Below, piece after piece: positions 10,490 through 20,699 of a DNA stretch of 64,000 nucleotides. The stretch is from the NCBI RefSeq assembly GCF_027943255.1, contig NC_072895.1, positions 23,472,001-23,536,000 of the forward strand, written 5' to 3'. The notes beneath the pieces are model-generated. The model had not been told where the DNA came from and ran no database searches. It saw only the letters and a program-made list of their open reading frames with translations. The stretch is from Anastrepha obliqua (Eukaryota > Arthropoda > Insecta > Diptera > Tephritidae). Numbering within the stretch: position 1 is the first letter of the stretch; each line of letters opens with the position of its first letter. The position numbers were made by a program, and so were the translations under genes.

Positions 10490-10770
10490 AGGTGAAGTCC
10501 AAAATAAACAAGACTGAGCTAAAATAGGAACAACAGGAGCTTTGTTCTGATAACTTCGAGTTCACTTATTCAAAATAGTCCCCTCTGGCCGCGATACACT
10601 GTTTTGCGCGATCTAAAAGCTTTTCGAAAGAGTGTTTCAGCTCATTGACCGGAATGTCCTTCAGGATGTCGGTAGAAGCCTTTTGGATGGCCTCTACGGA
10701 CACAAAATGTTTTCCATTCATGGTCAAATGAAATTTCCCGAATAAGTATTTATAACCCGTACTCAATGTT
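10490..10770 (-). mobile_element. Mariner transposase C-terminal relic
   Basis: The minus strand reads YKYLFGKFHLTMNGKHF, SVEAIQKASTDILKDI, and LLDRAKQCIAARGDYFE before a stop at 10566. This is the end of a mariner transposase (the DYFE terminus is characteristic). The catalytic motifs upstream are gone. The sequence ACAAGGTGAAGTCCAAAATA near 10490 may be its TIR. It differs in sequence from the other mariners in the window. Confidence 0.65.
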
Positions 10771-10947
10771 ATAAAGAGATACCAGATTTTCTTCCCGTCT
10801 AGGGATGACTCACAAAAATGGTACACAGATGGTTCTAGGGCGCAAAAGTAACCTTGCGATGTTTTTTGGCTATAATTTAAAAAAAAAATGAAAAACTTTG
10901 ATTCTTCTTGTGGATTATTTTTATTTGGTCTTTTAATTTTTTTTACA

Positions 10948-11996
10948 TCAAGTCGAGAATATGATGTCATGTAAATGGCCGCCGCCACAGTTGATTGCCA
11001 TTTGAGCCCTTTTTATGGCATTTTCCATCACTTTGGCCAAAACTTCCGGCGATAGGTCCTCACATTCTTGACGGATATTGTCTTTAAGAGCTGCAAGAGT
11101 CTGAGGCTTGTTGACATAAACCCGCGACTTCAAAAAGCCCCACAAAAAGAAGTCTGGAGAGGTCAAATCAGGCGATCTTGCTGGCCAGTGCAAATCGCCA
11201 AAACGGGAGATTAGGCGCCCGGGAAATGCATCCTTCAGCATATCGGTTGTGGCACGTGCAGTGTGTGCCGTTGCACCGTCCTGTTGGAACCACATGTTTT
11301 CCAATCCCAATTCATCAAGTTGCGGCAAAAAGAACTCGTTGATCATTGCTCTCTAGCGCTCACCATTCACAGTAACCGTTTGGCGCGCGACTTCTTCGAA
11401 GAAAAAAGGTCCGATGACTCCTCCAGCGAAAACAGCACACCATACAGTGACTTTGAGCGGGTGTAATGGCTCTTCGTGGGTTACATGCGGATTTTCAGTG
11501 CCCCAGAAGCGTAAATTTTGCTTATTTACGTACCCGCTAAGATGGAAATGGGCCTCATCACTCATGATTATTTTTGATGAAAAATCATCCTCCTCTTGGT
11601 GGTGATTAAGGATGGCTTGAGCGTATGTTAGACGCGATTGGCGGTCAGCAGCTAACAGCTGATGCACCGTCTGGACTTTGTACGGAAACATCTTCAAATC
11701 TTGTACCAAAATTCGCTGTAAAGACCGTCGACTGATACCCATTTGCGTGGCACGTCGTCTGGTCGATGTCGACGGCGCTTCCATGACATCCTCGGCTACA
11801 GCAGCAATATTCTCTGCAGAACGACTACTCCGGGGTCTTCGAGGCGAGCGGCTAAACGTCGCAGTGTTTCACCAGTAGGCGTTGGACGGCGAGGAAATCT
11901 GCGACGAAATTCACGTTGTGCCAAAGTCACCGACCGATTATTGGTCAAATAAATAGTCAGAAATATTTCGTGTTCTGGAGCAGTGTAGCGTAACAT
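10948..11996 (-). pseudogene. DD41D (rosa-like) Tc1/mariner transposase, broken
   Basis: The start at 11996 (MLRYTAPEHEIFLTIYLTNN) opens a DNA-binding half with PTPTGETLRRLAARLEDPG. A frameshift near 11833 then moves the reading into SAENIAAVAEDVMEAPSTS, QMGISRRSLQRIL, the first catalytic Asp in MSDEAHFHLSGYVNKQN, and WCAVFAGGVIGPFFFEE. A TAG at about 11355 interrupts VNGER*RAMINEFFLPQLD; a Tyr codon one base away is expected. The second Asp is in FQQDGATAHTA and the third in SPDLTSPDFFLWG. I count 41 residues between them, which places it in the DD41D group (rosa), not DD34D mariners. With only two lesions it is a fairly young relic. Confidence 0.85.
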
Positions 11997-12012
11997 TGTT
12001 TATTAACGTGTA

Positions 12013-13287
12013 CGAGGGGTGCCTTTTATATTTCGGGATTAGAGAACAAAAACAAATTTTAATCATCAAAAATCACTTTATTGTTTTTCAAAATATTCTC
12101 CATGAAGATCTATACACTTTTGCATGCGTTTGAACCAATTGTCGAAGCACTTTTGCCACCCTGAATGAGGTACCTCCAAAACATGCATTCTGAATGCCGT
12201 AACCGCTTCTTCAGGTGTCGAAAAACGTTGACCTCTCAGTTTGTTTTTTACGTACGGGAATAAAAAGAAGTCATTCGGTGCCAAGTCAGGACTATACAGC
12301 GGATGACCCATTAATTCGATGTTTTGGGTGCTCAAAAATTCAGTTGTTTGAGCCGATTTGTAAGACCTCGCATTGTCCTGGTGAAGAGTGATCCGTCTTT
12401 GGCGATTGGTTTTCCTAATTTCTTGGAAGACAACTGGCAAACAAATGGTTGTGTACCACTCAGAATTTACTGTTCTGCGTTGTTATAGTGGTACGGTTGC
12501 GACATGTCTAGTTTTTCCGAAAAAACAGGCGACCATTTGCTTGGAAGTGCTTCGTAAGCGAACAACTTTTCTTGGATTTGGCTCATCTTGAAACACCCAT
12601 GCAGTCGACTGCTGTTTACTTTCGGAGTCATACGCATAAATTCATGATTAATCATCTGTCACGATGTCATAGACGTATTTCGAAGCCCCGCGATCGTATT
12701 TTTTGAGCGTTTCCTTCGACCAATCGACACGAGCCTTTTTTTGAGCGATTGACAAATTGTGTGGGATCCAGCGCGAACAAAGTTTTTTGACAGTCAAATG
12801 TTTATGCAATATTGAATGTATGCTGGTCCCACTAATGCCTAAGATTGTCTCAATCTCACGATAGGTCACATGACGATCTTGCAATATCAGTTCGCGTACA
12901 GCATCAATGGTTTTCGGAACAACAACTGATTTTGGACGACCTTCACGAGCTACGACCACGATTGAATTCACCATACCATCGATAAACACTGGTCCTTGAT
13001 GAAGCTTCATCGCCAAAAAATGAATTAGGTTCATCCATGCAATGTTGCTGAGTTAATCCACGTCGAAAGTTGTAAAAAATAATCGCACGAAAATGTTCAC
13101 GATTTAATTCCATTTTTGGACCGAGATGAATCTTTTAAGTTACAGTAAACAACACAAATAGCGCTGGTATTTCAAAACGTTCTGAGTACGTAAAAGCCAA
13201 AAAATGTCAAACTTTGCGATACAGCTGTCAGTTGCCAGATTGCAACACCAGGGTTGCCAAATCCCGAAATATAAAAGGCACCCCTCG
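12013..13287 (-). mobile_element. Full-length mariner (DD34D) with both TIRs
   Basis: Both termini are present: the left end CGAGGGGTGCCTTTTATATT and the right end its near-perfect inverse ending at 13287. A TA precedes the left end (12011..12012); the right flank is AA, so one TSD copy has mutated. The 1275 bp length is normal for a mariner. It sits 16 bases before the start codon of the DD41D transposase at 11996, so it probably inserted into the 5' part of that element. Confidence 0.9.
12078..13113 (-). pseudogene. Mariner transposase pseudogene inside 12013..13287
   Basis: The start ATG at 13113 (MELNREHFRAIIFYNFRRG) leads into a helix-turn-helix domain. A short deletion in the SVYRWYGEFNRGRS linker, relative to intact family members, shifts the frame. 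The domain continues GRPKSVVVPKTIDAVRELI and SRWIPHNLSIAQKKARVDW. The first catalytic block has two stops (DD*S*IYAYDSES). Another stop lies before QRRTVNSEWYTTICLPVV. The second Asp (TLHQDNARSYKSAQ) and third Asp (YSPDLAPNDFFLFPYVKNK) are 34 residues apart, so DD34D. It ends FKRMQKCIDLHGEYFEKQ. Non-functional. Confidence 0.85.
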
Positions 13288-13369
13288 AATTTCGCATGTG
13301 TTTACTACACAAATGTCAAAACAGAACTGACATTAGGGGCCAAGCGCAAAATTTATAGAGTTTTCTGAT

Positions 13370-14260
13370 AGGAGGATTACTTTAACGCCACCTGTTAAAA
13401 CGTTCCAAGGAGTAGGAGCAGGAATAGTGGGGCCTAGAGCACACAAATCCCTAACACTAAGTACAGACACCACGATTTTCCATGCGGAGCTCTTCGCCAT
13501 AATGGAAACAGTGGAAAGAAGGGTCGATAAAGGAAAAATTAAAATACTTTGGGACAACCAATCGAATCTCAAAGCCTTGAATAGCTTCACATTCAAGTCA
13601 AAGGTCCTAAGAGAGTGTAGCAATGCACTCAACTAATTGGCCACTCATAATCGAGTCTCACTGATTTGGGTACCAGAACATGGTGGACACGAAGGAAACG
13701 TAAAGGCAGACTTGTATGCCAAGAAAGGGACAGAATGGCTATTTATTGGACTAACCCCATTTTTCGACTTTAACAAAAATAATATAAAACAGGAAACCTA
13801 AAAATGGATCCAAACTAAAATAAGGGAACAGTTTAGCGGCACAAACGGCCTTAATCACTCCAAAAAAATTTTGAATTTCAATGCCAACAGAGCCAAATCC
13901 GCTCCAATCCTATATAAAAAAAGGCCGCAGATTACTCTGTGGAGCATTTACAGTTCACTTTGCCCGTAATAAACAATTTAACACAATAAGATTATCTAGT
14001 ACAAGATCATGCAGGTTCTGCTGTGATCAAGAAGAGTCTATGGAACACTTAAGCACCAACTGTGAGGCATTAGGCCACAGGAGACACAGAATATCCTGGG
14101 CTCGTACCTACTAGTGGAGGAAGACCTACAATTGTTCCCTCCTAAGGAGCTGGTTCGATTCCTCGGTATACTAAATAATTACAATTAAGTAATTAGGGGC
14201 GCACAATAGCTCAAACTGGTCGCAGTGCATAAGGCCTTAGCCCAACCCGTGCAATCATTA
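13370..14260 (+). mobile_element. I-clade LINE 3' fragment (RNase H, zinc knuckle)
   Basis: The plus strand reads GVGAGIVGPRAHKSLTLS, TIFHAELFAIMETVERR, ILWDNQSNLKALNSF, LIWVPEHGGHEGNVKADLYA and finally CRFCCDQEESMEHLSTNCEAL. These are the four RNase H blocks and the terminal knuckle of an I-clade LINE. The 3' untranslated part shares CACAATAG..CA..CTGGTCGCAGTGC with the intact LINE at 17960, so the two are related families. Many stops are present. Confidence 0.8.
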
Positions 14261-15575
14261 CCATTATCATCTCATCAGTATTCCTGATATTTGTTCTAGC
14301 AAAACCATTCGATGTAAACTTTTTCCTCTCCATGCGCCGTCAGGTTCTCGCACTGGCGGCAACTCTTCTTATCCATAATAATAATGTAATAATAGCGATA
14401 TTAATTACAGTTTTGATGATTGCTAATAAAAATAATAATAATATGTGTACACACTCGTAAATGCTAGGTATGCATTTCAACACTTTTGTGCATTTTAGTA
14501 CCGTAATTAGCTCCTTATTTTACGGGTGCAACATTTACCTTTCGTTATGTTAATTATTTCATTACACTTCAAGTCCTTTGGGGCCAATTAAAACGTGTTC
14601 GACTAAGTAGTAATAATCAAATTTGCTTTGTGTCATTGCTGTTGTTGATTTCTAACCCCGCGTGAAGCTTTTCCAACCCACTTGCATATAATAAATGCTG
14701 TAAGACGACCAAGTAGGAAAGTTTTTTGATGGACTACTTTCATATTCAGTGGAAATAGTGAAGTTTTCTGCCCCTCTTCCGCGTCAGTTTTGAACTTCCA
14801 ACCACGATTAGTTGGCGTTAGTCGGCACTTCTCTCACTTCACACTGGTTGTCATGTTTTAGTTGGCTGAGCTTTTATATTTTTACTAACTTCATATCGTC
14901 GAAGAGCGCGTACAGCTGTTAGATCTACCTGAGTCAGTATTTGCTTTCAATGGTGTCTGTAAGTCGACATAAATATTATTGCCTCGAATATTTCAAAAGG
15001 TCAAGTAAAGGGACGAAATACTTAGTAGTTCACTCTGGACTGCTTTTTGTGTTTTTGACTAAGATACCCAAAATTACTTTGGTTGATTAGAGCAAAGCAA
15101 AGTTAGATTTCCTGCGTAGTACAGCTTTCGTGAATGCAGTTTTCATTTCGTTCATGCTGTTGTGCTATATAACCATACTAAATTTTTCTGTTTTGAATAT
15201 TTTGCCTCAATTTTTCATCCTTCATATTTTCATATCCAATCGTCATCCTATGCACCTCTAGTGGTGTTTTAGCGAGAGATATAGCTCACTAAAGGCATAT
15301 AAAATTTTTTTAATTTTCAAAATTTTTCACTACAGATTGGCGTCTTTAGACAGTCAGGAGAACGTAAAGCAAACCTCAAAGATGGTTCCAGAATATAAAA
15401 AACAGCTCTGCGACAGAATAATTTTGTTTTATATGGATTCCAGAACACTGCTGTTTTAAAAAAAATTAAATTGCCAATGAATTGGTCAGCTACGTATTCG
15501 CAGGGTAGGTGATTAGCCTACCAGTCCTAAATAGTGGGGATGCCCACCTGTCGTTGCTTAGGAACAACGCCTTCT
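14261..15575. other. Non-coding stretch, nothing recognised
   Basis: AT-rich sequence without long open frames, known motifs or tandem structure visible by eye. It lies between two LINE fragments. Confidence 0.4.
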
Positions 15576-15579
15576 AAAC

Positions 15580-15760
15580 AGTTAGCGCCATCTGTGATTA
15601 ATATTTTTCTGCCAGAAGGATCATACAGACGGTTGAAGACTTCACTAAATTTGGTGTGTATTTGCTATTACCGCGATTGCCCGTTTTCTCTTGCTGGCGC
15701 CACTGATGCAATGTGTAAATGTGTCTTTTTCTTTTTGTTTGTTGTTTGTTTTAGCAGTGT
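15580..15760 (+). repeat. Dispersed repeat, copy 2 (mate at 5300)
   Basis: This matches 5300..5495 in the same orientation over about 180 bases (GCCAGAAGGATC, GGTTGAAGACTTCACTAAAT, TGCTATTACCGCG, CTCTTGCTGGCGCCACTGA, GCAATGTGTAA, then a T/G-rich run). Here it runs directly into the C-terminal LINE fragment at 15760, which may make it part of that element or a piece it inserted next to. Confidence 0.7.
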
Positions 15761-16010
15761 GTGTGTCAAGCCCGAACAAAAAAGGGTCGAACTTTCTTCT
15801 AAAACTTGGCAAAAAAGACGTTCGGCTGGTGGTCCGTATTATTACAGGACACCACCCATTGGGTCAGCATATGACCACCATTGGAATCTTTGAGGACCAG
15901 ATTTGCCTGTTTTGCTTAGTGGAGGCGGATAGCACTGAACATTTTCTCTATGAATGTCCTGCCTTACTAGAGCTTGGCTACGAAGTTTGTCTACCGATGT
16001 CATGAGAATG
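15760..16010 (+). mobile_element. LINE C-terminal fragment with zinc knuckle
   Basis: The plus strand reads SPNKKGSNFLLKLGKKDVR, LVVRIITGHHPLGQHMTTIG and then CLFCLVEADSTEHFLYECPAL, the C-terminus of an I-clade LINE ORF2. No RNase H remains. It ends just before a TCTCTG microsatellite. Confidence 0.75.
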
Positions 16011-16074
16011 AGTAAAATTTATTCTGTCAAACTGGATTTGTCAAAGAATGTGGAAAATTCTCACAGGACTAGCA

Positions 16075-16186
16075 ATCTCTGTCTCTGTCCCGTCTCTGTC
16101 TCTGTCTCTGTCTCTGTCTCTCTCTCTGTCTCTGTCTCTCTCTCTGTCTCTGCCTCTGACTCTGTCTCTGTCACCTCTGATAATAA
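16075..16186 (+). repeat. TCTCTG/TCTG microsatellite
   Basis: About 110 bases of near-perfect GTCTCT hexamers with interruptions. Open frames across it give only Val-Ser repeats and are not genes. Confidence 0.9.
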
Positions 16187-16935
16187 ACTAAAAAAACAAA
16201 AATTTTGAAACTTTTTTCCATAGCTTAAATCAATTCACCCCATCACTCCAACTTGTAAAATTTTTTATAAAAAGTGAAAAGGGTTGAGTTCGATTTTTTT
16301 TTATAATTTTTAATAAACTAAAAAAATAAACAGTTTTGAAAATTTTTTTCCACAGCTTAAATCAATTCACATCCCACCTTTAAAAGTATTTTATAAGAAA
16401 ATAGAAAATGTTGGATTACGTTTTTTTTATTATTTTCAGTAAAATAAAAAAATAAAAAGTTTGAAAAATGTTTTTCCTCAGCTTTAGCCAATTCACCCTG
16501 TCACTCCAACTGGGAATTTTTTTTATAAAAAATTTTGACGATTTTCTTTTATAATTCTTATAACATTTCTAAATTTGCAATAAAAAAAATCTTAAAAAGT
16601 TTTAAAAGTTTTTTTTCTTAGGTTTAGCCAATTCATCGTTTGGGCCCACCTTCAAAATGTTTTTTATGAAAAATAAAAAGCGTTGCATTAAACTAAAAAA
16701 ACCAATGTTGTGAAAATTTTTTTCCTCAGCTTTAGCCAATTTACAGTATAACTCACCCTTCAAAAGTTTTTCAATTCGATTTTTTTATAACTTTCTTAAC
16801 AATTTTAAGAATTAATAAAAGTTTTGAAAAATAATTTACTCAACTCCATCGTTTCGCCCCTCTTTGAAAATGTTTCACAAAAAATTACAAAATTTTATTT
16901 GTTTTTTTTTCATAATTTTTATAACTTTTATTAAA
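16187..16935 (+). repeat. Degenerate tandem repeat, 110-140 bp unit, about 6 copies
   Basis: A block such as TTTTTTCC(A/T)CAGCTTAA.CAATTCAC recurs near 16210, 16345, 16470, 16610 and 16718, and in weaker form near 16832. Each block is followed by a short CACTCCAAC or CCCACCTT part and an AT-rich stretch with TTTATAAAAA and AATAAACTAAAAAAA. The spacing varies because of homopolymer length changes. It is a short satellite-like array and has no coding capacity. Confidence 0.75.
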
Positions 16936-17534
16936 TTTTATAAAACTACATACAAAATATTTTTTTGTTTTTTCATTTCTCATATATACAAAAACAATTA
17001 TCGTATAAAAATTAACTATAATTAATTAAATAAAAAAATATATAAAATTTATACAAAAGTTGTAGCGCAGCCAGGTGGTAAATATTTAAAATTTTCAATG
17101 AACGGTTGAAACAGAAAGAGCTAACGATCAGCTAAGAACTATTTCATAAATTTGCGGATAAATTGGAAAAAAGAAAAAAAATAGTTAAAGCATTTTGAAC
17201 AAAAAACCAACACAAAACAGTTCTTATAAATAATAAAAATAATTTTTTTTTGTGAACACCAAAGTAACAAATCCACTAACTGGTTGGCTGGTCTTACAGA
17301 AATAATAACTAAAGATGTGTGGAATAATTTTGAAAACAGAATACGAGTAGCTGCTGGGGATGATTTCTGAATTTGAAGATCCTCAAGTTAATCTAACTTT
17401 CATGTTATGTATGTGTGTGTGTGTGCGAAATAATCGGGTGCAACCCTCCTGGTCTGGGTGTGCTCTGCTCCTCGAAAGCGGCTTGCTTTCTGCTCATTCG
17501 GGTAGTGATTTAAATTTGTCTTGCATAAAATGGC
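16936..17534. other. AT-rich sequence downstream of the Gln-rich gene
   Basis: No gene recognised. A short TG run is near 17410. The sequence lies 3' of the terminal exon of the minus-strand Gln-rich gene. Confidence 0.4.
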
Positions 17535-17540
17535 TTTATT
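17535..17540 (-). terminator. Polyadenylation signal AATAAA of the Gln-rich gene
   Basis: AATAAA on the minus strand lies 42 bases downstream of the stop codon at 17582..17584. It is the likely poly(A) signal of the gene whose last exon is 17582..17774. This is a match by motif and position only. Confidence 0.5.
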
Positions 17541-17581
17541 TCGCACATTTGAGTGGCACATTTGATTGCAGCGCGCAACGC

Positions 17582-17774
17582 TCATCTTCGAGTCTTCTGC
17601 ATCATTGTCTCCAGCACGCTGGGATCGAGTGTTGATGCGTGTTCCAAGTCCTCAGAGCTGGCATTCTCCTCGGCCACATTAACGAATGCGCTGGAGAGTT
17701 CACCATTCAGTTTGTTCACTGCACCCGTGGAAATGTCGTACATGAAGATCTCTTGCTCGGCATCATCGCTGGAT
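17582..17774 (-). CDS. Gln-rich secreted protein gene, terminal exon
   Basis: After a CCACAG acceptor the exon completes an AAA codon begun in the previous exon (AA|A). It reads SSDDAEQEIFMYDISTGAVN, KLNGELSSAFVNVAEENA, SSEDLEHASTLDPSVLET and MMQKTRR, then stops with TGA. The acidic, well-composed sequence, the exact phase match with the donor at 22985 and a poly(A) signal 42 bases on support it as a real exon. The intron between is 5.2 kb and holds three antisense LINE fragments. Confidence 0.8.
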
Positions 17775-17959
17775 CTGTGGAGTGAATGAGAAATTACAAA
17801 TTAAGAGGGTTCACAAGTAGATAAGTAGACAATAGTTAAGCAATGGTACAAATAATATCTTTTAAAAGGAAAATCAGGATTTTTGTTATTCTTCTTTCCG
17901 ACTTCCTACGGGCATCAGGTTCCTTTCGCAAAATTTTTTTTACATTATGACTATCATTA

Positions 17960-20615
17960 ACACAATCACTGTGAAAAGATTTGTAGTCTTCCGGATGCCA
18001 TTCGAATCCAAAAAGCCCTACTAAAAGATCACTCAAACGGCATTAGTACCCTGAAAAAGCCAGATGGAAGCTACACAAGAAATCCAGAGGAAACCAGTCA
18101 ACTTCTGCTGGACACTCACTTCCCTGGATCACTTGTGCTAGACGAGATCTCTGTACCGGCAGAAACTACTACATCTGCGGGTGCTGAGAACTTAAAACTA
18201 GCAAACAAGCTATTCCATGAAAAGCGGGTACAATGGGCGATATCAACATTCAGTCCATACAAATCTCCTGGTCCTGATGGGATATTCCCCTGTCTCTTAC
18301 AGCAGGGTGCACACCATATTATCCCTAATTTGACCAGGCTATACAAAGCAAGCTTACTGCTAGGATATTTGCCTACAAAATGGGCTGAGGTTAAGGTCGT
18401 ATTTATTCCAAAGGTAGGGGAAAAACCCGAACAATTGCCTAAATCATACAGACCAATTAGTCTCAGCTCATTTTTCCTCAAAACAATGGAAAAGATAGTC
18501 GATCAGTATATTAGGGAATACAATCTAGCTAAATTCCCACTGCATCGACTTCAATTTGCCTATCAACAGGGAAAATCCACTGAGACTGCAATACACAGCC
18601 TGGTAACAGTTATAGAAAAGGCTATTGAGTCCAAACAGATAGCTCTATGTGCATTTATTGACATATCAGGAGCTTTTGATAACACCTCCTATGAGGCAAT
18701 CTATAATGCCCTATATCTAAAGGAGGTACCTGAACCCATCACTAGATGGATAATATTCATGCTGAAATCTAGGACGATCAGCACTGAACTAGGAGGAACA
18801 TTCAAATCGATTAAAGCCACAAGAGGTTGCCCTCAAGGTGGCGTACTCTCACCTCTTCTGTGGACTCTAGTCATAGATGAACTTCTCCACAAACTGAATA
18901 ACCTAGGATTTCACACTCAGGGTTACGCTGATGACCTAGTAGTTTATGTATTAGGCTGGCATGAGGAAACCATTTCGGATCGCATGCAGCAAGCCCTTAC
19001 AATAATAAACAAATGGTGCACGGAAAAAAGGCTCTCCATCAACCCATCCAAAACAACTCTTGTACCGTTTACTAGGAGAAGGAACATAAATCTCAAATGT
19101 CCGACCCTTAATAGAACAACACTTGAACTCTCGACAGAAGCGAACTATCTTGGCGTTAGTCTTGACAAAACGCTTACGTGGAACTCCCATATTGAGAGAG
19201 TTACTTCAAAAGCCACAAGGGCATTCTTTGCCTGTACAAGGCTTTTCGGCAAGACATGGGGACTAAGCCCTAGAATGACCTTCTGGACATTCACCACAGT
19301 TGTAAAACCCATAGTCACCTATGCATCTTTAGCATGGTGGCCCAAGGTCAAGCAAAGAAAGGCGGCAAACGAATTAAGCAAACTGCATCGCCTGGTATGT
19401 GTTGGCATTACAGGGGCTATGAAAACGTGTCCCACGGATGCATTGGGTGTGCTCCTGAACATACCACCGCTTCCAATTCTAATTGAAAGGGAAGCTCGCT
19501 CGAGTGCCTTAAGACTAAAAGGTATATCTGAACTTAAAAGTGGGAATATGAAAGGACATTTAAAGATCTTAGAAGACTTCCTACACAGTCCCATTCTTCA
19601 TAGGGATGATATACTATCACCCAAACCAATACTCTTCAGGAACTTCCAAGTTATAATCAATGAACGAACAGACTGGAGAACTAACTCTATCACTTTCAGA
19701 CCTGGCTCCCAGCTATGGTTTACTGATGGGTCCAAATTGGAAAATGGTAGAACAGGGGCAGGAATCAATGGGCCCAAATTCAAAAAATCGATTCCGATGG
19801 GATCCTACCCAACTATATTCCAGGCAGAAATACATGCCATCGAAATATGTGTGAGAGAATGCCTTAGAAGGAAAATGAGAGGTACTCACATCTACATACT
19901 TTCAGATAGCCAAGCGGCTCTAAAAGCCCTTCTATCAACAACTATCACCTCTAAATTGGTAAATGATTGCCTAAACCTTCTAAATACGTTAGGAAACCTC
20001 AACACAGTAACACTATGTTGGATTCCGGGACATGAAGGACATGAGGGAAATGAAATGGCTGATGACCTTGCAAAACAAGGAGCAAATATGCAACTTACTG
20101 GTCCTGAGCCTTTCTGTGGACTAACAAAAGGCCACATAAATGAATTCCTTAGTAAATGGGAAGAAAGAAAACTTGCCGCACACTGGCTAAACTGTGCCGG
20201 TCAGCGTCAAGCTAAACTATTCATAAGTCCCAACAAAGGAATATCTGACAAACTTCTCTCACTAAACAGAGTAGATCTGCGTCTTTTAACTGGATACCTT
20301 ACAGGTCACTGCAGCCTGAGGTACCATCTAAATAATATTGGTCTATCCGAGACCAATGTCTGCCGCTTTTGCGAAATGGACATAGAAAGCTCAGAACATG
20401 TGCTTTGTGAATGTCCTGCGTTGGGCAGACAAAGACTTCACCACCTTGGTGGTACCGTAGTATCTCCATGCAATCTTTGGAACAACAAACCCAAAACTGT
20501 GCTAAAATTTCTAAAAAGCCTAAAACTCTAGGGTTACAAAATAGGCCTTCACAATAGATCAATTCTGGTCGCAGTGCGTAATGGCCTTCTAATAATAATA
20601 ATTAACTCACGCTTT
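17960..20615 (+). mobile_element. I-clade LINE, 5'-truncated but with intact ORF2 3' part and TAA tail
   Basis: The reading frame is open from about 17960 through the stop at 20531. A short 3' UTR follows (AGATCAATTCTGGTCGCAGT) and then TAATAATAATAATTAA, a TAA-repeat tail like that of I-type elements. It lies in the last intron of the Gln-rich gene, in the opposite orientation. The lack of any stop or frameshift over 850 codons suggests a fairly recent insertion, 5'-truncated as is usual for LINEs. Confidence 0.9.
18135..20531 (+). CDS. LINE ORF2 C-terminal part: reverse transcriptase + RNase H
   Basis: Reverse transcriptase for target-primed insertion. The endonuclease that should precede it is lost by 5' truncation. 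RT blocks are visible in order: SPYKSPGPDGIFPCLLQQG, KSYRPISLSSFFLKTMEKI, FIDISGAFDN, GCPQGGVLSPLLWTLVI, and the catalytic GYADDLVVYV. The thumb motif VTYASLAWWPK follows. RNase H starts with LWFTDGSKLENGRTGAGI and continues with IFQAEIHAIEICV, ILSDSQAALKALL and IPGHEGHEGNEMADDLAKQ, so the D-E-D-D set is complete. It ends with CRFCEMDIESSEHVLCECPAL. The first Met is not the true start; the frame is open further upstream. Confidence 0.9.
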   Translation: MLDEISVPAETTTSAGAENLKLANKLFHEKRVQWAISTFSPYKSPGPDGIFPCLLQQGAHHIIPNLTRLYKASLLLGYLPTKWAEVKVVFIPKVGEKPEQLPKSYRPISLSSFFLKTMEKIVDQYIREYNLAKFPLHRLQFAYQQGKSTETAIHSLVTVIEKAIESKQIALCAFIDISGAFDNTSYEAIYNALYLKEVPEPITRWIIFMLKSRTISTELGGTFKSIKATRGCPQGGVLSPLLWTLVIDELLHKLNNLGFHTQGYADDLVVYVLGWHEETISDRMQQALTIINKWCTEKRLSINPSKTTLVPFTRRRNINLKCPTLNRTTLELSTEANYLGVSLDKTLTWNSHIERVTSKATRAFFACTRLFGKTWGLSPRMTFWTFTTVVKPIVTYASLAWWPKVKQRKAANELSKLHRLVCVGITGAMKTCPTDALGVLLNIPPLPILIEREARSSALRLKGISELKSGNMKGHLKILEDFLHSPILHRDDILSPKPILFRNFQVIINERTDWRTNSITFRPGSQLWFTDGSKLENGRTGAGINGPKFKKSIPMGSYPTIFQAEIHAIEICVRECLRRKMRGTHIYILSDSQAALKALLSTTITSKLVNDCLNLLNTLGNLNTVTLCWIPGHEGHEGNEMADDLAKQGANMQLTGPEPFCGLTKGHINEFLSKWEERKLAAHWLNCAGQRQAKLFISPNKGISDKLLSLNRVDLRLLTGYLTGHCSLRYHLNNIGLSETNVCRFCEMDIESSEHVLCECPALGRQRLHHLGGTVVSPCNLWNNKPKTVLKFLKSLKL

Positions 20616-20699
20616 CCTAATTCCAAGGCAGGTGTACAATCTTTAGACCCGGTCCAAAAGAAAGAAATTTTTTTCAAAAGAAAGAAACTTTTTTTTCAG

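Noticed and set aside
16075..16186. Ser/Val repeat protein predicted over the TCTCTG tract.
   Set aside because: A simple-sequence artefact following a LINE fragment.
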